DNA of 64,000 nucleotides from the NCBI GenBank assembly GCA_007922305.1, contig ML677366.1, positions 10,884,823 through 10,948,822 on the forward strand. Reading direction: 5' to 3'. The position numbers and the translations under genes were made by a program. The DNA comes from Dermatemys mawii. Lineage: Eukaryota > Chordata > Testudines > Dermatemydidae. Every line of letters starts with the position of its first letter. Within the stretch, counting starts at the first letter, position 1. Positions 26,406 to 37,046 of the stretch are shown piece by piece. Below the pieces are notes generated by a model. That model did not search any database. It was not told the DNA's origin and saw only the letters and a program-made list of their open reading frames with translations.

Positions 26406-26707
26406 CAGCATTTCTCAAACAGGGGTCCTCCAGGGTATACTCCGGAGGTTCATGGGCCCTGCTGATCAACTCCTCCCCCTCCCTCCCAGTGCCTTCTGCA
26501 TGCTGGGGATCAGTTAGCTGTTCAGCGGCCTGCAGCAGACAGTGGTGGGGAGGGGGCGGAAAGAGGCGGGGCAGCGCTGGAGCCTTGGAGAGAGGGGTGG
26601 AGTTGGGGCGGAGCCTGCGGCTGAGTGTGTGTGAGGGGGTTGGGAGTCCACAACAAATTTTAAATCAAAATGCGGGTGCTTGGGTTGCTAAAGTTTGAGA
26701 GCCACTG
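26406..26707. mobile_element. Non-autonomous hAT element nested in CR1
   Basis: The ends CAGCATTTCTCAAAC and GTTTGAGAGCCACTG are imperfect inverted repeats. The target duplication TTCTAGAC is perfect at 26398-26405 and 26708-26715. The 302-bp interior is G-rich with no coding capacity. The clean duplication makes the boundaries firm. Confidence 0.92.
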
Positions 26708-27159
26708 TTCTAGACCATCCCTGACAGGTGTTTGTCTAACCTGTTCTTAAAAACCTCTAGAAGATTTGTTCCAGTGCTTAACTATCCCGACAGGAAGTTT
26801 TCCCTGATGTCTAACCTAAATCTCCCTTGCTGCAGTTTAACCCCGTTACTTCTTGTCCTACCTTCATTGGTTAAAGAGAACAATTTATCACCCTCCTCTT
26901 AATAACAACAGTCTTTAAGTACATAAAAGGCTATCAGATCTCTTCTCCAGACTAAACAAACCCAGTTTTTTCCAATCTTTCCTCATTGGTCATGTTTTCT
27001 AGACCTTTAATCATTTTTTGTTGCTGTACTCTGGACTTCTTCCAGTTTGTCCACATCTTTACTGAAGTCTGCTGTCCAGAACTGGGCACAAGACCCCAGG
27101 TGAGGCCTTATCAACGCGGAGTAGAGCGGAAGGATTACTTCGCATGGGTTGCTTACAAC

Positions 27160-27282
27160 TAGGATGATCAGATGTCCTGATTTTATAGGGACAGTCCCAA
27201 TTTTGGAGTGTTTTTCTTATACAGGCTTCTATTACCCCCCTGCCCCGTCCCGATTTTTCACACTTGTTGTCTGGTCACAATA
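27160..27282 (+). mobile_element. TA-flanked MITE (TGACCAGA family), copy 1, nested in CR1
   Basis: TAGGATGATCAGATGTCCTG on the left and CTGGTCACAATA on the right are inverted repeats flanked by TA. The interior contains TTTTATAGGGACAGTCCCAA and a CCCCCCTGCCCCGTCC segment shared with copies at 49382 and 55485. About 123 bp, non-coding. A TA target suggests a Tc1/mariner-type origin. Confidence 0.85.
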
Positions 27283-27862
27283 TGATTTACAATACTCCTG
27301 CTATTACATCCCAGATTGATGATTGCCTGTTTTTGAAACAATGTTACGCTGCTGATGCATAGTTCATTTGTGATCCACTATAACCCCCAGATCCTTTTCT
27401 GCAATAGGCCTTCGGAGGCAGTCCTTTCCATTTTGTATTGGTACAATTGATTGGTTCTTTGTAAGTGACGTGTAGTACTTTGCATTTGTCCTTATTGAAT
27501 TTCACCCTGTTTATTTCAGACCATTTCTCCAGTTTGTCAAGACCACTTTGAATTCTAATCCTGTCCTCCAGTTTGTATCCTCTCTCAGCTTGGTATCCTC
27601 TGCAAACAGTGTACTTTCTTTGCCATTGTACACATAATGCTGAAGATATTGAACAGACCTGGACCCAGGCCAGATCCCTGCAAATCCTCACGCGATATGC
27701 CCGCCCAGCTTGAATGAGAATAATTGATAACTACTCTCTGTGTACTGTTTTACAACCAATCATGTATCCACCTTATGTGAGGTTAGTTTAGGCTATTTTC
27801 CCTAGTTTATTTATGAGAAGGTCATGTGAGACAAAATCAAAAGCCTTACTAAAGTTAAGCCA

Positions 27863-28544
27863 CTCTTATGATTTTTTGGGGGGGCAGACTCATGGCTTTA
27901 GTATGCATGGGGTTGGCAATACTGCAGTCTTAATAAGGGACAGATGTGCATCTTTCCCCTGGTCATCTTGATTGAGAGGAGCACTGAAATGGTTTGGGCA
28001 ACAGGTGCATTCTGGGATAGAGGGGAAGGGACCATGGGAATTTGATCTTTCCTCTAGCCTGCGGGATGTATCCCGCAAGCCACTGGGGAAACTGGCTAGC
28101 CTGCCATAAGCCTGGAAGGAGAGCAAGGAGCTCTGGGATACCTCTATACATTATAGTTGATGCAAGACCTAGAGGAGAGCACACGGATGTAAGCTGTAGC
28201 AGTGCGGTTTTTGTGCTCAGACAAGCCCTCCCCACTTTGATTAGGACTGAGAGTGGTAGAGGATTTGTCTTCGCCTGGTACGTGAAGTATTGGCTGCTGT
28301 GGAAGGTGGGATGCTGGTCTGGACATCTATGACGTCTATGACCACTCCTAAGCGCCTGTGTTTGGTGCTTTTAATTTGTGGTGGATTGTGTGGGTTGGGC
28401 TGGACTCTGCTGTTCATTGCAATGCTACAACTGGCTTGGGGCTGAGCCCAGCTGCTCTCAGCCTTGGGTGGTCCATGAACATCACCCTCTCTCCACCACG
28501 GGAAAGGACCAGCAGCCGCTTTGCAGCAATGCTAGCATGATCGT
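27863..28544. other. No gene recognised
   Basis: Only overlapping short frames on both strands. GCATTCTGGGATAG and CTCTGGGATACC recall transposon-borne motifs. Nothing else. Confidence 0.45.
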
Positions 28545-28945
28545 AACGCAGGCCGGAGAGTAAAGCACAGGGATGGGAGCCAGCAGGCCTGGGATCAATT
28601 TCTGGCTTGGCCACTAACTCGCTGTGTGATTTGGGGCCAGTCATTTAGGATGAAGTGAAATGTTCAAACTCGGGTGCCTGACTCTAGGCACCCAACTCAG
28701 TATTTTGACACTTTAAATAAGTCTTTCTTAGAGGTGCGGAGCACCTGCAGCTCCCACTGAAAATCAGGCTCTACAGTTAGGCATCACCATATGGATTTAG
28801 ATGCCTTAGGAACGGAAATTTTGGCTAAAACCCCTCTAGGTCTCAGTGTCTTCCACCTGTACAATGAGGGTAATGATATTGATCCCCCACCTTGTTGAGT
28901 GCTGAGAGATCTGTGTGTGAGAAGCCCTATGTTGGTTCTAAGGGG
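28545..28945 (+). mobile_element. tRNA-derived SINE (MIR/CORE type) split by internal sequence
   Basis: GGATCAATTTCTGGCTTGGCC with CTCGCTGTGTGATTTGGGGCC at 28590-28640 is the box-B-proximal core. The matching tail (GTCTCAGTGTCTTCCACCTG then ACAATGAGGGTAATGATATT) resumes at about 28838. The roughly 190 bp between them is foreign to the usual core and may be an insertion or a family-specific module. Confidence 0.7.
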
Positions 28946-30510
28946 AGGGTGTATTCCCTAAGGTACCTACGGCATTTAGGGGCCCACATCCCATAGACAG
29001 GCAGTAGGACTTCCACTATTACTGCCTGAGGTGCTTTTGAAAATCTCTAAAGAGACTCGTTTCCGGCCTTGTACATCACTGCCATAGCAGCAGTGAGCGC
29101 ACTTTGCTGGGATGCCGGCCTGACGCTTCCCCCACTCCCTGCTCCACACCCCACCAATCAATAGATAAGCAGGAATTCTCCAGCCCAGGCAGCAAAGCTA
29201 CCAATGGAACATGGCCTCCCTCTGCTCCGGTGCTGTCCGTACACAAGGCAGGGTGATTCTCTATTCCAGAATTAGCATGATTTCAGGGAGGGCATCCTAC
29301 CCCGGGAGTGGCTGATTGAACGCATTCCTGTGCGGAGGTGAGTGGCGGATCCCGCTGGCTTCTCTTCCAGGAACATCCCAACGGACTGCCTTGTTCGGTT
29401 TCCTTTCCCTTCAAGGATCTGGCTGTGCCTGTCAGGTAGCTTTCAAATGCTAGCTCCTCCGGGACTTGTTAAAATACTTCATCAATGCCCCTCTTCCTCT
29501 GCAGGGCTGCCCTTTCACTCATCTGTTCTGTCGCTACCTGACTCGGATCGCTGAGGCAGGAAGGTTTCCATAGTGATCTCAGATTCAGCTTGCCCTCCGC
29601 CCCCCTCAGCTTCTGTATCTTATTAATTGTTCCTTTTAAAGGATCCAATGTGAGGCCAGCCAAGGTCAGGGGTCACCCATATTCAGCGAGGCAGGTTTGT
29701 GTCCCCAAGACAGTTCGGTTACCTGAGGGTTGTCTGCCAACTCACGCTGTTTCCTTGCTTCTTCTTACCCCTTCGTGGGGCCCCTTGCGCCCCAGTAAAA
29801 CAGTCAGCTGTTCGCAGTGGTAGTAGTATTAAAAACACCTCTCTGCAAAATGTCAGTCTGCCTTTCTGAAAGGAATTTTTTGCAGCAGCGAATCTAAACC
29901 GTGTTGTCCAATGTCAGAAGTGGCTGTATAATGAGGATCTGTCAGAAGCCCTAATTGGATGGGTATTCAATTGGGGGCTTTTTGGGTTGTTGTTTTATCT
30001 TTGGGACTCTGTTTTCGCAGCGATTCTCATTAGCCTTGAAAATTTAATCTTTTAAAGTACCAGCTTAGTGCCCCTCTCTCCTCAGGAGCTGCTAGAGGCA
30101 CAACAGCTACTGATGCCTTGCATGAGCGCGCTTCGAATTCCCGCTGCACTTCGAGAGAAGATCCACAGGCAGGATTTCAGGAGGAGTAATGAGTGCAATT
30201 TCTGTCCATATCTAGGGCTCTTGCTACTACAGGGAAGTCAAAATATCACAGGGAAACCAAACCAAACCTCTCTGAAGGAGCAAACTGCAGTCCTGACTCC
30301 ACTGGCTGCAGAGCAGAAGCCAGACCCCCTCTCCAGTGGGGCACAATTGCACTTGATGTTGCCATGTCTTGGATTTATTTCACTGAGAGGGAATGTAAAG
30401 GGATTTCTGAGTACACAGAGTGAAAGCTAAAGTTTGGCCCCATTGTCAAGGGCAACAGGGTAAGTATGGCGGTGGAGAGCGATGGTGAATGGGCAGGAGG
30501 AAGGCTCCCT
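28946..30510. other. No gene recognised
   Basis: Mixed-composition sequence with short overlapping frames only. The 120-codon frame at 30068-30430 shows no recognisable domain. Confidence 0.5.
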
Positions 30511-30514
30511 CTCA

Positions 30515-30632
30515 TGAGATCCTGGAGCACAGAATGTGCCATGCACAACAGGCATCAGATGCCTGTTTGTAAGGGTACGTCTTCACTACCCGCTGGATCG
30601 GCGGGTAGTGATCGATCTATCAGGGATCGATT
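30515..30632 (+). repeat. Local duplicate A (partner at 32351-32456)
   Basis: The stretch starting GAGATCCTGGAGCACAGAAT, through GCCATGCACAACAGGCATCA and into AAGGGTACGTCTTCA, recurs with roughly 85 percent identity (by eye) 1.8 kb downstream. Both copies pair the same non-transposon flank with the left end of the same MITE. So either a local duplication occurred or both are parts of one larger repeat. Confidence 0.75.
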
Positions 30633-30866
30633 TATCATGTCTAGTGTAGACACGATAGATCGATCCCAGATCGCTCTGCCTTCGACTCCTGTAATCCACC
30701 AAGACGAGAGGCAGAAGCAGAGTCGATGGGGGAACGGCGGCAGTCCACCCCGCACTGTGAGGACGCGAGGTAAGTCGACCTAAGTTACGTTGACTTCAGC
30801 TACGCTGTTCTCGTAGCTGAAGTTGCGTATCATAGGTCGACCCCTCCCCACTATAGACCAGGGCTA
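30570..30866. mobile_element. Inverted-repeat MITE (GTACGTCTWCACT family)
   Basis: The left end is AAGGGTACGTCTTCACTACC and the right end is CCACTATAGACCAGGGCT. The interior has short palindromes (GATCGATC, TAGATCGATC) and a GTAGCTGAAGTTGCGTA segment next to its inverse TTCAGCTACG. Its interior modules match the element at 17467-17752. TA or TAA at both borders suggests the target site. Non-coding. Confidence 0.8.
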
Positions 30867-30869
30867 AGA

Positions 30870-33800
30870 CTCCCATCGGTAAAGTACTTGGCCATCACTA
30901 GGGAAAGGTGAAGATAAAAGGGTCATTCCCAGATGGGCAGCAGCCATTACCTGCTGCAATATTTACTATGCCATTGTTATAAGAGAGATGGAGTCTGTAC
31001 AGTCACACTGATAATATAATAGTTGTAAATAGATGGCAAAGACCTGGCAACCTCACAATGCTGTACCTTGTCTCTTCCAAATCAGCAAAGATCCTTCCTC
31101 CGCTCTCTGAAACAGCCTCTCTGCGCCTCATTAACTTCCCACCTTTGATCAAACTCTCTTCCCTCTGGACTGTGACAACTTCAAAACTCCCATGTCTACA
31201 CTCCGGGAAGTATTTGTGGCTGAGAATGGGTGCAGAAAAACACGGCTTAAATGCAGAGGTGGTCACAGACAAACAAGAAATGCCATTTCATTTCAGAAAT
31301 CAGAGTGGAGCAATCCATAAACTCAACCCAAATCATACCCCCATTGTCCATCAGATGTATCCACTGCAGTGCTGTCTGTCTCAGCCCCATGCTCCCTCTA
31401 GCACATAGCATGACCTGCATTACATTGCTGATATAGACAGACCTAGACTGTAATTGATAATGAAGCTCCCAAGTTACTTGTGTCTGGAAGACGGTACAGA
31501 CAGGATCCTGCATGCCGTTCCATTGTGCACCAAATGCTTTGTAACGGAAAGAGTTTGCCTCCATATGAAATAATGTCAAAACGTGCTATATAAATGAGCC
31601 CTTTTTGATGTTCTTGCCTAAAAAACAAAATGGACAGCAGATGATTTTTTAACACATTCTGGTTTTCCAAACCAGCTTTTTATTGCATTTTTAATGGCAA
31701 TCTCAAGAGTGCCATAAAAAAACCCCACATCACAGATGCAATTGTTTCCATTACCTATTTCACAATAAAAACCCACCAATAAATGGAACTGACCCCATTC
31801 CTCAATCAGCCTCCTTTGCCCCCTCCCTCACACAGGCGAATACAGGACCCACAGTATTCATAAATCCCTTACCCAAGAAATGTTTCTGTTCTGACACCCA
31901 TGTAACACCTTTTCTCCCCCTGTCTCAATCGCTAATTGCATTTCATTTAACACACGTAATTACTGAAATGACTTCTTCCAAAAATAAACTGTGGGGTAGT
32001 CAGAACCGCCTCGCTTCTCAGCATTAGGGTTGTTTTCAGCCAAGAAATCTGTGCCTTTCTGCTCTCTCTTGGCAATCTCATGTGCAGGCCAAAGCACTTG
32101 TGATTCTTCCCCACCAATACAGTCCTGGAACAAGAGCTAGAAAACCCAGGAGCTGGAGCAGGTGAGACAATATGGTCACAAACCATGATGCTCACTCAGT
32201 CATTAAGCATTTGCTGCGGAGCCTTAAGTCAGCAACTTCAATAATTCATCAGGTCTCAAGCCAGAAATAAAGGCGTTGGAGGAAATCAGGCCATGGTAAT
32301 TTCCCCAAACTAAAGAGCTAACATGCATGACAATGAATTAGGTGGATTGAGAGATCCTAGAGCACAGAACATGCCATGCACAGCAGGCATCAGAGGCCTA
32401 TTTCTAAGGGTACGTCTTCAGTCTGGCAGGTAGCGATTGATTTATCAGGGATCGGCTATGAACGTGCGTGGAGGCTGACACAACAGTCCTGACACCTACG
32501 GGTGGCCCAGGTGGCTGCACATGGACTTTAATGAGGTGTCCCATGCAATTCTACAAAGATCTCTTCAAGCTCCAAGCCTTGAAAGGCCCCCTCCAATCTT
32601 GAAAATGGAGGGGCAATCTTCACAGAGCATGGGTGAAATCCAGACTCCATTGAAATCGATGGGATCTGTAGCACTGAGTTTGATGGGGCCAGGATTTCAC
32701 CCTGTGTGTTCCAATGTGGATCAGCTTCTCAGTGCAAGATGCTGCACTGCATGCTGGGACCTGTAGTTTTTGTAGCCTCTGCACTAAAGGTAAGGGTGGC
32801 TGCAATTCAGTCCATTGTTTTGCAAACTGGGCAGAACTGTAAGGCTCCTGGCCAGCAGGGTCCTCAGCTGAACAAAATTTGTCTGCCCCCGAGTTATGTG
32901 TATGTCCAGAAAGAGAGGAGCTTCAAGAATGCCCTGATCAACTCTCCTCTTGAATTTGCAATTGAAGTCTTCCCGACTGGTATTTGAAAGCCTCTGTAAC
33001 TCTGATCACAGATGGAGCCTACACACCACATTATTGAAGCTGAAGTGCACAGCCTAGTTTTGGGAGAATACAAAAGGAAATAATTTGATGGAGACCAGTT
33101 GGTTTTCGTAAAATGTTCTATTCCTTCAAGGGTGTTGTTGAACGTCCAACATCCAACCACCCCCATAACTAAATTCATTATTATGTGCCAAGCGGGTGCC
33201 TCTAAAATCAAATGGGGTACAAATGATGGGTGTTTAGTGCCATTGCTTTCAATAGTTTTATACAATATTTGAATCATTGGCACTGTCCTCTTGTTTTGGA
33301 GGAATACCAAGGCTAGATTAATGTATTAGCATTAAAAGCCATTCATGGGGCCTGGCCAGGCCCGCCTAGCAGATGGAGGTCCTTATGTTTTGGCATCTCA
33401 CCCATATGGAAGACTAATAAGCAGACCAGGAATAGAATGTGTTATTTCTCCTCTTCCTAGCAATCGCCAATCCAAAGGTTCTTTCAACTGAAGCAAGTTC
33501 ATGTGGTATTTGTACAGCAGGATGCTACAAGACTGAGGGTCTAGGCATAATATTTTTCTTTTTTCTGGTAGTTGATATTAAACTGGGAGCCTAAATTGCA
33601 ACACTTCCTTGAATGCAGCATGGCAGGCTTTGATATAAAAAGCTATAACACAGTCGAAGCCTGGCACCTTAGCAGCCAGAGGTTCAAATCAGCCAGTGGC
33701 CACATGGGGCTGAAGTAATACTCCAGGTTCCTATCGCGAGTGGGACCTTCTCCAAACAATCCTGTAGCTGGATACATACCATCGTGACCAGCAGGCTTCA

Positions 33801-34400
33801 ATCACTGGAGGCTCAGAACTGGCCTAGCAGAGGGGAGTTGCATGTCTGTCCATTCCCTGTATGTAGCGTGTTCTGTCAGGCCTTATTATTCATGACAAAT
33901 GATAAGGCGAGATCCTGAGCTGGTGTAAATTCACTGGTGCTCCGTCTGGTTGCCCCAGCTAAGGATCTGGTCCATATGCTGTTCTTTTTTGGTGAAAGCA
34001 GTGACTGAATTGTATTTGTTACTATACGGTTCATGGAAGAGGAAGAGGTGACGGTTTCTGCAGCCGAGTTTTAACCAAGGAGTACAGTATTTTAATCTCA
34101 GGGCAGCAATCCCTTGTGCCTGTACTCAGCCAAAACTCGGCTGCATTGCACATTAGGGTCCAGGAAATGTTACCCCAAAGATGTGTCTAATGGTGAAATT
34201 AGTCCCAGGTACCTGCCTTCATGAAACAAGGACTAAGAAGCACACTGGTCTAACCAGCCCCCAGGAGCCACGGTGGTGGTAAACTCCTCCCAGGCTGGCT
34301 GGGTGGATGGGCTTCGAGGGGGCAGCAGGCAGGGTTAGGGTTGAGACTGGGTAGCTCACGCGCTCCCTGGGAGTTCCCATTCCCTGCAGGCTCACTCCCA
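30870..34400. other. Intergenic, no recognised gene
   Basis: No exon recognised. The 138-codon minus frame at 32894-33310 and the 110-codon minus frame at 31247-31579 resemble nothing known. A ZNF143-like site lies at 32749-32767 (minus). The stretch 33640-33860 contains GAGGTTCAAATCAGCC, which resembles a tRNA-type box B and may be an old SINE. Confidence 0.45.
32351..32456 (+). repeat. Local duplicate B with truncated MITE
   Basis: It matches 30515-30632: GAGATCCTAGAGCACAGAAC, GCCATGCACAGCAGGCATCA, then AAGGGTACGTCTTCA and ATTTATCAGGGATCGG. The MITE portion stops after about 60 bp, so this copy is truncated relative to the full MITE at 30570-30866. Confidence 0.75.
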
Positions 34401-34416
34401 GGGTGCACGCTCTGGA

Positions 34417-34527
34417 TGATGTCACCCTGTTTCCCTCATAAAGCGCAGGTTGGTATCTCCCCGTTGCCATGGGAACCGGGTGTTCTGAAATCCGGCTTCC
34501 AGCGGTGCAGCAACAGGCGCTGAGCAG
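34417..34527 (+). promoter_or_regulatory. Candidate promoter and 5' exon of the CAPZA-like gene: CRE-like site, RFX X-box, splice donor
   Basis: Within 110 bp, in a locally CpG-rich patch, lie TGATGTCA at 34417-34424 (one mismatch from a CRE), CATAAAG near 34438, and GTTGCCATGGGAAC at 34463-34476. The last is a nearly perfect palindromic X-box for RFX factors. A donor-like GAGCAG|GTAATG lies at 34527/34528. RFX and CREM-type factors are established drivers of spermatid and ciliary genes. The site is + strand, 2.5 kb upstream of the splice acceptor at 37011. The link to the gene is inference: no transcript evidence is available, and the promoter could instead serve a minus-strand transcript. 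Confidence 0.4.
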
Positions 34528-37011
34528 GTAATGGCTCAGGTTGCGCCCCCGGTTCTGCAGCACCCTGCTGCCCCGCGCCGGGGTCACCGTAACCAGTCTG
34601 TGGAGCAGCGTATTGTTTAGGGCAGGGAGGGTTTCTTGCCGTGTTATCCTTTGTTCTGGATAGCTGGGAAGGCGGGGGCAATTTGGGGGTCTGGATGGTG
34701 CTGCTGTTGTTTCCTGGCCGGCTGTGTGCTAGGGAAGGAGCTCAGTCAAAGCTCACGCTTCTCCTCCACAGGATGAGCTCTCTTGTGGTCACCCTTGGGA
34801 AGGGTCAAAGTGGAGATGATGCCTGGAGAGGTTCTACGGGAAGCTGAGTAACAGGAAGGCTGTTAGAGTAAGGTAGCCACTGAGAAGTTCCTAAGGTGAT
34901 AAAACAAGATTGAAAAACAAGATCTTACGGGGAGCCGGGGGGATGAGGTTACTAGGGAATCCTGCCATGTTAGGCCAGAGACAAGTGCAGATTGGACCAT
35001 CCTTGGATTGGACCTTCTTTGACCCTACATGGTACAAGGTACTGGTACTGTGTCAGATGATGAGTAATAAAGCTTTGGAGCTCTGCAGTTACTAGATGGG
35101 CCAAAAAAACCCCCCAACACACCCACAAAAGAAACCCCGAAACCAGAGAAAACCATCACTCAAAGCTGTGGCAACACTGGAAAAGGCAGCAATGGGGAGT
35201 GAGTTCGATGAATGGTTGGTGTGGCGTGTACAGAACCTGGACCTCAGAAGCAAGATGTTCAACATCAGCTGTAAGGATAAGCTCACTTCTGTCAGTCACG
35301 TATTTATCACCACCTAGAGATGCTCATTAGGAATGAATGGAGTAGCGCTGCTTGCCATCAGGACCTGCTGGCGACACAGTCGCACAAACAGCTTTGTCAC
35401 CTTACAGTAGCCAAAACCAGCCAGGAACCAAATCCCATAGAAAATGGTTTCAAGCATTGGAGGCCTCATGATCACAGAGTGTTATTGGAGCAGAATATGT
35501 GGTCGCTTGGCCAAAGCCTATGAAGGTCCACAAGCAAGAAACAGATTCAGCAACCAAACGGACCTAGAGGCTTGGTATAGCTTCCAGTGAACTGCAGCCG
35601 GACCAGCTGGTGTCAGGAGCACAGGACAGATTCTATAAGGAGCTGGTTTTGCCTCGTGTCCAGGAATCCAGGGCTGTATGCAGGCTTCCTGGGTACAGGG
35701 TGAAATCCTTGGAATGACTGTGAACCCTGGTGGGTTCTTTACTCAGTGGTGCCCTGTATTATTTTGTTTCTGGGCTGAAACCTGCTATGTACAGCGCTGG
35801 TAGTGGCTCCTTTGTAGAACTGCCTGGGACACATGATTAAAGCTATGGGAGCTTCCAGAAAGCAGGATAAATATAGGTGACTGCAAATTCAGAGAACCCT
35901 CCACAGTCCTGTATTGGCTTCACAGGGGAAGGTTTCCTCCAACAAATGACATTTCCTTCAGGCTGCTGCATCTTATTTTAGTCATTGCCCCATGGCATAT
36001 GGTGTTACACTATAACCAAAAATATTAAGGGAGGGCACCAAGGCGCAGTGCTCCAGGTCCCCTTCACACCTCAGTAAAGCAAAAGTGTTTTTGTCCCTGA
36101 TAAATTACACTCGTTTTACACTCAGTCAGCACTCCTGCTGCAGCCCACATGAGAATCATCGTGAAAAGGGGCCTTCTTGGGAGCAAGCTACTGCAGACGG
36201 CTCTAGTAGCCAGTTAAGCAGCTAAACACGGTCTTTCACCCCAGTCTTCACCTCTTATGGCCCTAGATTACAGTTATATTGGCATCTTGTGGCTCAGTTG
36301 TTGGGTCAGGGACCGAAATAATGCTTAAAATGGGATCTATCTGACCAGCGGTTAGTCTCAGGTGGAAAAGGAGCTTATTTTTGGAATCATTAAATGCCAT
36401 GATTGCCGATAGGGGAGAAAGTTCATCCTGGTCAGGGGGCACATCACTTTTTTTGGTTAAAATCTGGGGGCTGCTGAAAAAGAAGGGCTACTTCTGACCA
36501 CACCCTGCCTCCATCGTTGGGCACTGTTGCTGGTAGCGTAGGGTTGTGATACGTGCTATAAAGAGAGGAGAAGGCAGATGCAAGTGTGGTTATTTGGGCC
36601 CCCCCAACGGAATAACCCCACTGAATGAGTGGCCCTCAGGACACACCAGCAACAGTTGTAGGAATACATTAGGAATGTAAAGATTTCCTAAGCCCACATC
36701 TCAAGGTGTGGTGGGATCCACCGTGAAAAACTGATTGAGGATGGCTGGATTCATGAGACTCCCTTGTGACCCTACTGCAATTGTGGAAGCCCAGGTCTGT
36801 TTGCTGTAGATAAGAGATCTTCAATATGGACCGGAGATGAGACTTGTAGGCCATGTAGTGACCTCTGTGCTGTACCTGAGGTAAATGGAGCAGGATGTGG
36901 CCACCGTATGCGTGGCACATTGCTGAGGTAGCCTTGACCTGTGCAAAATTTGGATGCCCTTGGTGTATTGCCTAGAAAATTAATTGTCACGTCCTTGTGC
37001 TTTTCCTTCAG
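34528..37011 (+). other. Predicted 5' UTR intron of the CAPZA-like gene
   Basis: It is bounded by a donor-like CAG|GTAATG and a strong acceptor, GTGCTTTTCCTTCAG, ending at 37011. The 2.48 kb between them holds no recognised exon. The short frames at 34910-35523 and around 36670-37044 resemble no family. The acceptor is more convincing than the donor. Confidence 0.35.
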
Positions 37012-37046
37012 GTGAGGTGGATCCAGTATCCTCCAGCCCCACAACC

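Larger units (their letters stand above)
26316..27862 (-). mobile_element. CR1 LINE, minus orientation, with two nested insertions
   Basis: The 3' terminus (minus) begins at 26316 with ATCATAGAAATGTAGGACTGG. Reading the minus strand, the coding part at about 27700-27430 translates to LDKLEKWSEINRVKFNKDKC and KVLHVTYK, the end of the CR1 reverse transcriptase. A 3' non-coding region follows. The element is 5'-truncated at about 27862. A hAT element (26406-26707) and a TA-flanked MITE (27160-27282) are inserted in it. Confidence 0.9.

Noticed and set aside
34219..34681. Minus-strand frames opposite the X-box region
   Set aside because: GC-rich promoter-like DNA gives spurious frames. A bidirectional transcript is possible but nothing identifies a protein.
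36984..37046. In-frame ATG upstream extending the CAPZA-like protein by 21 residues
   Set aside because: It lies before a strong splice acceptor (37011), adds residues absent from the family and has weaker context than the ATG at 37047.
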